This document shows positions 59,419 to 64,000 of a stretch of DNA of 64,000 nt, one piece after another. Numbering within the stretch: the first letter of the stretch is position 1; every line of letters begins with the position of its first letter. Made by a program: the position numbers and the translations under genes. The stretch comes from Nonomuraea maritima (GTDB lineage Bacteria; Actinomycetota; Actinomycetes; Streptosporangiales; Streptosporangiaceae), in assembly GCF_900100395.1 (NCBI RefSeq), contig NZ_FNFB01000035.1, positions 1-64,000 of the forward strand. The letters are read 5' to 3'. Below the pieces are notes generated by a model. The model saw only the letters and a list, made by a program, of their open reading frames with translations, did no database searches and was not told the origin of the DNA.

Positions 59419-62031
59419 TCACTGTCCCGCGCGCGCCCGCACCGGCGGGGCGTCGGAGCCGGTCGGTGGAATCTTCCTGCTCTTGATGGCGAACGTCATC
59501 ACATCCTTGAAGACGGGGGCAGCGAGTTGCCCGCCGAAATGGCCCTTCCGGGGATTCTGCACCACCGACAGCACCACGAGCCTGGGCTTGTCGGCGGGCG
59601 CGAACCCGACGAACGAGGCCGTGTAGCCGTTGTAACGGCCGAGGTCGGCATCGTAGCGGTCGGCGGTGCCCGTCTTGCCCGCCACCCGGTAGCCGGGGAT
59701 GGCCGCCAGCTGACCGGTGCCCTCCGCGCCGACCGCGCTCTCCAGCATCGTCGTGATCTCCTTGGCCGTCGTCTCGCTCACCACCCTGGTCTGCTTACCT
59801 GCGGGAGCGGGCACGAACCTGCCCGAGCCGTCGGTGGCGCCGGCCACGATCTGCGGCTCGATCTTGACGCCGCCGTTGGCGATGGTCTGGTAGACGCTGG
59901 CCATCTGCAGCGCCGTCACCGACACTCCCTGACCGTACGCGACCGTGCAGTTCTGGCTGCCCGACCACTTGCGGTAGTCGGGCAGCAGGCCGGCCTCGGC
60001 GTTCGGGAACCCGCCGCCCGGCCTGGTGCCGAAGCCGAAGGCCTTGAGCATCTGGTACAGCCGCCCGCTGCCGATCTTGCGCGCCGCCATGATCGTGGCC
60101 ACGTTGCTGGACTGCGCCATGGCCTCGCGGAACGTCATCGACTCCACCTTGTGCGCGTGGGCGTCACGCAGCACCCGGTCGGCGCACCTGATGCTGTCGG
60201 GCACGCGGTAGACCGTGTCGGGCGTGACCGCGCCGGCCTCCAGCGCGGCGGCGGCGGTGATCACCTTGTTGGTGCTGCCGGGCTCGAAGACCTCGGCCGT
60301 GGCCTTGTTGACGTAGCTGGACGCGGGGGCCTTGCGCCAGTTGTTCAGGTCGAGCTCGGGGGCGTTGGCCATGGCGACGATCCGCGCCGTCTGGACGTCC
60401 ATGACGATCACCGCGCCGCTGTCGGCGCCGGACGCGCGCACCTGGTCGGCGATCGACTTCTGGGCGGCCCACTGGATGTCGCGGTCGATGGTCAGCCTGA
60501 TGTCGCGGCCGTCGACGGGAGCCTCGCGCTGGCTGCTCGTCATCGGGATGCGCTGACCGTCGCGGCCCGTCTCGACCCGTTGCTCGCCGTCGCGGCCGGC
60601 CAGCACGGAGTTCTGCATCTGCTCCATGCCGCCGAGGCCGGTGCCCTCGTCGCCGACGAAGCCGATGAGGCTGCCCGCGAGGTCGCCCGCCGGGTAGAGC
60701 CGGCGGTAGGTCTTCTCGGCGGACAGCGAGGGGATGCCGGCCTGCATCAGCCTGGTGGACACGACAGGATCGACGTCGCGGGCCAGGAGCTGGTAGCGGG
60801 TGTCGGTCTTGGCCAGTTTCGCGGCGATGTCCTGCTCGCTCTTGCCGAGTTGCTGGGCGAGGACCCGCGCGACGGCCGGGCGGCTGGCAGCGGGCACCTT
60901 GGTGGGGTCGATCGACAGCTCGCGGGCCTCGACCGTGACGGCCAGCTCGTGGCCGTTGACGTCGGTGATCGAGCCTCGCCTTGCGGGGATCTCCGCGACG
61001 TGCTGGCGCTGGCGGGCCGCGGCGGCCTCGTACACCTTGGAGTCGAGGCCCTGCATCTGGATCAGCCGGCCGGCGAAGATCGACAGGACGAACGTCATGC
61101 CGATGATGCCGATGTTGATGCGCCGTCGCGGATTGCCGAGACGCAGCATGAGCGGCGGCTTCGGCGGGCGCGGCGGCCTGGGGGGCCGGCCGGGACCGCG
61201 GGGCGGCGGGACGTCCCCACCGCGCCGCCTCGGCTCGTGCCCTTCCTGACGCGCCCCCGCCCGCTGCCGCGACGCGGTGCTCGCCTGGCGCTCTCCCGGC
61301 CGCTGCCCGGGCGTCTGCTCACGGGCTCCCGTCCGGGATCCGGGCGTACTACCCGCCCGGGGTGCGGACGCACCCGTCCCGGTACGGCGTACCGGACCGT
61401 CCTCACGCCCGCGCGGGGCGCCGCCTCGGGCGGCGGCGCCGCGCGCCGAGGAGCCGCTCCCGCGGGGCGGCGATCCGCTGTCGCGGCCCTGCCGGCCGCG
61501 CCCCGAGGAGCCGTCGCCGTCACGCCCGGCGCGTCCGGGCGGCTTCTCGGCGCCGTCACGGCCCTGGGGGGCGCGGCCGCGTGACCGCTCCCCCGAGTCC
61601 CTGCCCTGCGCCGGACGGCCCTTCGCGCGGTCGTCGTTCGGGCGTTTGCTCGCCCGGCCGTTCGTGTCGGAGCGCGGGCGCGCGTCGTCGCCCGCGCCGC
61701 GCCGTGAGCCGCCGGATCCGCCGCGGCGGGCGTCGTCGTCGCGGGGACGGCCGCGCCCCTCGTCTGCGGGGTCCTGGGGCCGCTTGCCGCGGTCGGCGGC
61801 GTCACGTCCGAACGGCAGGTCGAACGGGTCGAACCGCTCCGGCGGGCGGCGCGGCGGGGTGTCCGGCGACGAAGGGCGGCCCGTCCCGTCGGAGCGGGAG
61901 GAGCCGCCACCCTGGCGTCCCGCGCGCCCTGGTCCACCCTGCGTACGACGAGCGGCGCCGGGCCCTCCTTGAGAGCCGGCGCCGCCGGTGCCGCGGCCGG
62001 GCCCCTGCCCCCTGCCGCCTGATTCCCTCAC
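59419..62031 (-). CDS. ftsI: Septal transpeptidase FtsI (PBP3) with a ~290-residue disordered N-terminus
   Basis: This 870-residue protein starts at GTG, overlapping the ftsL stop as GTGA, which supports the long form. Residues 1-293 are Arg/Gly/Asp/Pro-rich with short repeats (GRDSGERSRGRAPQGRDG) and end in a proline track (RPPRPPRPPKPP). One helix follows (~305-325), then the PBP dimerisation domain. The transpeptidase has EPGSTNKVITAAAALEAG (SxxK), AQSSNVATIMA (SxN) and VAGKTGTADRYD (KTG). No PASTA repeats. It cross-links septal wall with FtsW. Typical actinobacterial FtsI tails are far shorter. Confidence 0.95.
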   Translation of the reverse strand: MRESGGRGQGPGRGTGGAGSQGGPGAARRTQGGPGRAGRQGGGSSRSDGTGRPSSPDTPPRRPPERFDPFDLPFGRDAADRGKRPQDPADEGRGRPRDDDARRGGSGGSRRGAGDDARPRSDTNGRASKRPNDDRAKGRPAQGRDSGERSRGRAPQGRDGAEKPPGRAGRDGDGSSGRGRQGRDSGSPPRGSGSSARGAAARGGAPRGREDGPVRRTGTGASAPRAGSTPGSRTGAREQTPGQRPGERQASTASRQRAGARQEGHEPRRRGGDVPPPRGPGRPPRPPRPPKPPLMLRLGNPRRRINIGIIGMTFVLSIFAGRLIQMQGLDSKVYEAAAARQRQHVAEIPARRGSITDVNGHELAVTVEARELSIDPTKVPAASRPAVARVLAQQLGKSEQDIAAKLAKTDTRYQLLARDVDPVVSTRLMQAGIPSLSAEKTYRRLYPAGDLAGSLIGFVGDEGTGLGGMEQMQNSVLAGRDGEQRVETGRDGQRIPMTSSQREAPVDGRDIRLTIDRDIQWAAQKSIADQVRASGADSGAVIVMDVQTARIVAMANAPELDLNNWRKAPASSYVNKATAEVFEPGSTNKVITAAAALEAGAVTPDTVYRVPDSIRCADRVLRDAHAHKVESMTFREAMAQSSNVATIMAARKIGSGRLYQMLKAFGFGTRPGGGFPNAEAGLLPDYRKWSGSQNCTVAYGQGVSVTALQMASVYQTIANGGVKIEPQIVAGATDGSGRFVPAPAGKQTRVVSETTAKEITTMLESAVGAEGTGQLAAIPGYRVAGKTGTADRYDADLGRYNGYTASFVGFAPADKPRLVVLSVVQNPRKGHFGGQLAAPVFKDVMTFAIKSRKIPPTGSDAPPVRARAGQ

Positions 62032-62558
62032 CGCTCCGTGTCCACCCGGCTGGCCTGGTCGCCCGCGCTGGTCCAGCTGTTGACCTCGTCCCAGTCGCGG
62101 TGCTGGCCCTGCTTCTCGGCCATCTCGGCCAGGACGTTCGGCTGCGTCTTGCGCTGGTACTCGAGGTTGATCTTCTCGTTCTCCAGGCGCGCCACCGAGA
62201 TCTCCTTGCGCAGGGAGGCGTCGGTGATGGCGTCCTGGGCGAGCATGGTGTTGAGCAGCAGCAGGCTCACCAGGCCACCGCAGAGCAGACCGACGACGAG
62301 CAGCACGAACGGCGCCCGCTGCCGGCGCGCCGGAACCCGGCGCGGCGCGGGGCCGCGCCGCGGGGTCGCGGGACGCTCGGCGGCCGGGCTCTTCGCCCCG
62401 GCGCCGGCACGCGCGGTCTTCACGTCCGCCTCGGCGCGCGCGGCGGGACGGGGACGCGGCGTGGTGCGGGGCTGCGTCGTGGTCCGTCGCGTCCCCGTCT
62501 TCTGGGCGACGCGGCGGACGGGCGCACCCCGGCCGGTCTCCTGCTCAGTCGTCAACAC
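62028..62558 (-). CDS. ftsL: Septum formation protein FtsL-like
   Basis: This 176-residue protein has a ~80-residue cytoplasmic tail rich in Arg/Thr/Pro/Ala. One helix follows (PFVLLVVGLLCGGLVSLLLL), then a short extracellular coiled coil (ASLRKEISVARLENEKINLE, YQRKTQPNVLAEMAEKQG). This is the FtsL/DivIC layout between rsmH and ftsI. It links FtsQ with FtsI/FtsW. The start overlaps rsmH by 14 bp. Sequence conservation in this family is low, so the assignment rests largely on topology and position. Confidence 0.88.
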   Translation of the reverse strand: MLTTEQETGRGAPVRRVAQKTGTRRTTTQPRTTPRPRPAARAEADVKTARAGAGAKSPAAERPATPRRGPAPRRVPARRQRAPFVLLVVGLLCGGLVSLLLLNTMLAQDAITDASLRKEISVARLENEKINLEYQRKTQPNVLAEMAEKQGQHRDWDEVNSWTSAGDQASRVDTER

Positions 62559-63510
62559 GGATCCTCTCTGCCGCCCTCAGCCGGGCCGAGGCCGCCCGCG
62601 GGTTGCGGGCGAGCTCTTCGTCGCTTGGGAGCTCGGCTCCCCTCGTCAGCAGGCGGAACCTCGGCTGGTGCGCCGGCAGCGGGACGGGCAGCCCTGGCGG
62701 GCTGGTGTCCCTGGTTCGCGCCGTGAGGGCCTGCTTGGCGAGCCGGTCCTCGAGTGAGTGGTAGGAGAGCACCACCGCTCGCCCACCGAGCGCGAGCGCG
62801 TCGAGCGCCGCGGGCAACGCCGCCTCCAGGGCGGACAGCTCCGCGTTCACCTCGATGCGCAGCGCTTGGAAAGTCCGTTTGGCGGGGTTGCCCCCGGTGC
62901 GCCGCGTCGCCGCGGGAATCGCCTCGCGCACGATCTCCGCCAGCCGCTTGGTCGACGTGATGCGTTCTTTCGCGCGCTCCTTGAGAATAAGGCCCGAGAC
63001 CCGGCCGGCGAAGCGCTCCTCGCCGTAATCGCGCAGGATATGTGTGAGTTCTGCCCCGGAGTACGTGTTGACCACCTCTTCGGCGGTCAGCTCCTGCGAG
63101 GTGTCCATGCGCATGTCGAGCGGCGCGTCGTAGGAGTACGCGAACCCGCGCTCGGCCTCGTCGAGCTGCGGCGAGGAGACGCCGAGGTCGAACAGCACGC
63201 CGTCGATCGTGGTGCGCCCAGCGCGGGCCAGCACCTCGGCGAGGTCGCCGGACGAGGCGTGGACGAGCGTGATGCGGTCGGCGTACGGGCTCAGCCGGCG
63301 CGTGGAGTGGTCGATGGCGAAGGGGTCGCGGTCGATGCCGATCAGATGCAGCTGCGGATGGGCGTCCAGCAGGGCCTGCGAATGGCCGCCGAGACCGAGG
63401 TTGGCGTCGACGACGACCGGCTCGGGCCCCGTCAGCGCCGGGCCGAGCAGTTCCAGAACGCGGTCGAGCATCACCGGAACGTGACCACCCGTACCTATGG
63501 TGTCGTTCAT
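62545..63510 (-). CDS. rsmH: 16S rRNA (cytosine-1402-N4) methyltransferase RsmH (MraW)
   Basis: This 321-residue protein starts at ATG 63510 (GTG 63513 is adjacent), with a GGGGGG tract upstream. SAM-binding sequence is VVDANLGLGGHSQALLDAHP. Also present are DGVLFDLGVSSPQLDEAERG, FSYDAPLDMRMD-type YDAPLDMRMDTSQELTAEEV, RTFQALRIEVNAELSALE and VVLSYHSLEDRLAKQAL. It methylates C1402 of 16S rRNA near the P-site. It is the second gene of the dcw cluster. Confidence 0.97.
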   Translation of the reverse strand: MNDTIGTGGHVPVMLDRVLELLGPALTGPEPVVVDANLGLGGHSQALLDAHPQLHLIGIDRDPFAIDHSTRRLSPYADRITLVHASSGDLAEVLARAGRTTIDGVLFDLGVSSPQLDEAERGFAYSYDAPLDMRMDTSQELTAEEVVNTYSGAELTHILRDYGEERFAGRVSGLILKERAKERITSTKRLAEIVREAIPAATRRTGGNPAKRTFQALRIEVNAELSALEAALPAALDALALGGRAVVLSYHSLEDRLAKQALTARTRDTSPPGLPVPLPAHQPRFRLLTRGAELPSDEELARNPRAASARLRAAERIRVDD

Positions 63511-63734
63511 CACCGAACCCCCCTCTCGCGTCCTTGGCTCGCGGATGACGCGTCATGCGATCGTCTCATCGGTCGTTTCCTGAGTCCCCACCCGGTGCCG
63601 TCCGGCCAGGTCCCCATCCGCACCCTCTTCGTGGAGCCCGCCATCTGACACCGGGGAAGGTGCATCAGCTGACGGACAGTGGTTGCGGGTGGAGACCTCG
63701 CCGAACGACGTCACCGACGGATCGACCGCGGTCT
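63511..63734. other. mraZ-rsmH intergenic region
   Basis: About 224 bp without a gene of coding character. I see no clear terminator or the MraZ-type GTGGG direct-repeat operator, which would be expected upstream of mraZ, outside the window. Confidence 0.4.
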
Positions 63735-64000
63735 TCACAGGATCCCTGGCAGCACCTCCTCCGACAGGTCGGCGAACGCCTGTTCCTGCTCGTTGAGATA
63801 GGTGTCCCAGGCCTTCGCGTCCCAGATCTCCAGCCGGGTGTTGGCCCCGATGACGACGCAGTCACGTTCCAGACCCGCGTACTGGCGCAGGCCCTGCGGG
63901 ATCGTGATGCGACCTTGTTTGTCCGGTTTCTCGTCGGACGCGCTGGCGAAGAAGACGCGGCTGTAGTCACGGACCGCCTTGGCGGTGACCGGGGCGGTGC
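63735..64000 (-). CDS. mraZ: MraZ, C-terminal part (5' end outside window)
   Basis: An 88-residue C-terminal part reads in from the right edge. It contains KAVRDYSRVFFASASDEKPD, KQGRITIPQGLRQYAGLERD, CVVIGANTRLEIWDAKAWDT and a terminal EQEQAFADLSEEVLPGIL. The second DxxGR-like motif (DKQGRITIP) is diagnostic of the AbrB-like MraZ fold. MraZ is a ring-shaped DNA-binding repressor of the dcw cluster and can modulate RsmH. The stop is TGA at 63735-63737. Confidence 0.93.
   Translation of the reverse strand, partial: TAPVTAKAVRDYSRVFFASASDEKPDKQGRITIPQGLRQYAGLERDCVVIGANTRLEIWDAKAWDTYLNEQEQAFADLSEEVLPGIL

Overview
The window is high-GC actinobacterial DNA with GTG/TTG starts, 4-base stop/start overlaps and leaderless-type promoters. 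The content points to a filamentous actinomycete, plausibly of the Streptosporangiales (Nonomuraea-like). That placement is inferred from gene order and domain style, not from a search. The pieces are a PriA-type his operon, a DivIVA/SepF/FtsZ division cluster, meso-DAP-type MurE, an Ile T-box before ileS and many eukaryotic-type Ser/Thr kinases.

Layout. 1-4.5 kb: the tail of an IS110 transposase, a TIGR03085-type protein, a MerR regulator divergent from a membrane protein, a 53-residue membrane peptide with a structured leader, and a glutamine-synthetase-family enzyme. 4.5-10.6 kb (minus strand): a compact his operon in the order hisD-hisC-hisB-small membrane protein-hisH-small membrane protein-priA-RidA-hisF. 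10.9-25.5 kb: a 61-residue protein, an ATP-dependent DNA ligase, a secreted serine protease, an MFS/AraC pair, YbaK, a bifunctional PBP, an Asp-type MurA, a membrane protein, an amidase and dnaE. 25.6-36.6 kb is more accessory: an amino-acid permease, an SGNH hydrolase, a chorismate mutase fused to a degenerate DAHP-synthase-like domain behind a leader peptide and terminator, three Ser/Thr kinases, and an AraC-AzlC-AzlD exporter unit. 36.6-42.1 kb: rluD, lspA, a DksA/TraR-type zinc-finger gene (minus) and T-box-controlled ileS (plus). 42.4-64 kb (minus strand): a large membrane protein with two zinc-ribbon-like ends, then in transcription order mraZ-rsmH-ftsL-ftsI-murE-murF-mraY-murD-ftsW-murG-murC-ftsQ-ftsZ-yggS-sepF-yggT-divIVA.

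How it works together. The right third makes lipid II (MurE, MurF, MraY, MurD, MurG, MurC) and places septal or apical wall growth (FtsZ, SepF, FtsQ, FtsL, FtsI, FtsW, DivIVA). MurA, the class A PBP and LspA elsewhere in the window serve the same envelope. The kinases could regulate this machinery, but only proximity hints at that.

Most noteworthy: the attenuator-like leader (MTCCRYAF...) before the chorismate mutase fusion, the twin zinc-motif membrane protein, a roughly 290-residue disordered N-terminus on FtsI, a degenerate repeat patch after ileS, and a recurring leaderless promoter geometry (TANNCT, 6 nt, start codon) at hisD, murA, murE, the 61-residue gene and the leader peptide. I saw no CRISPR array, tRNA, rRNA, prophage, antibiotic cluster or recognisable defence system.
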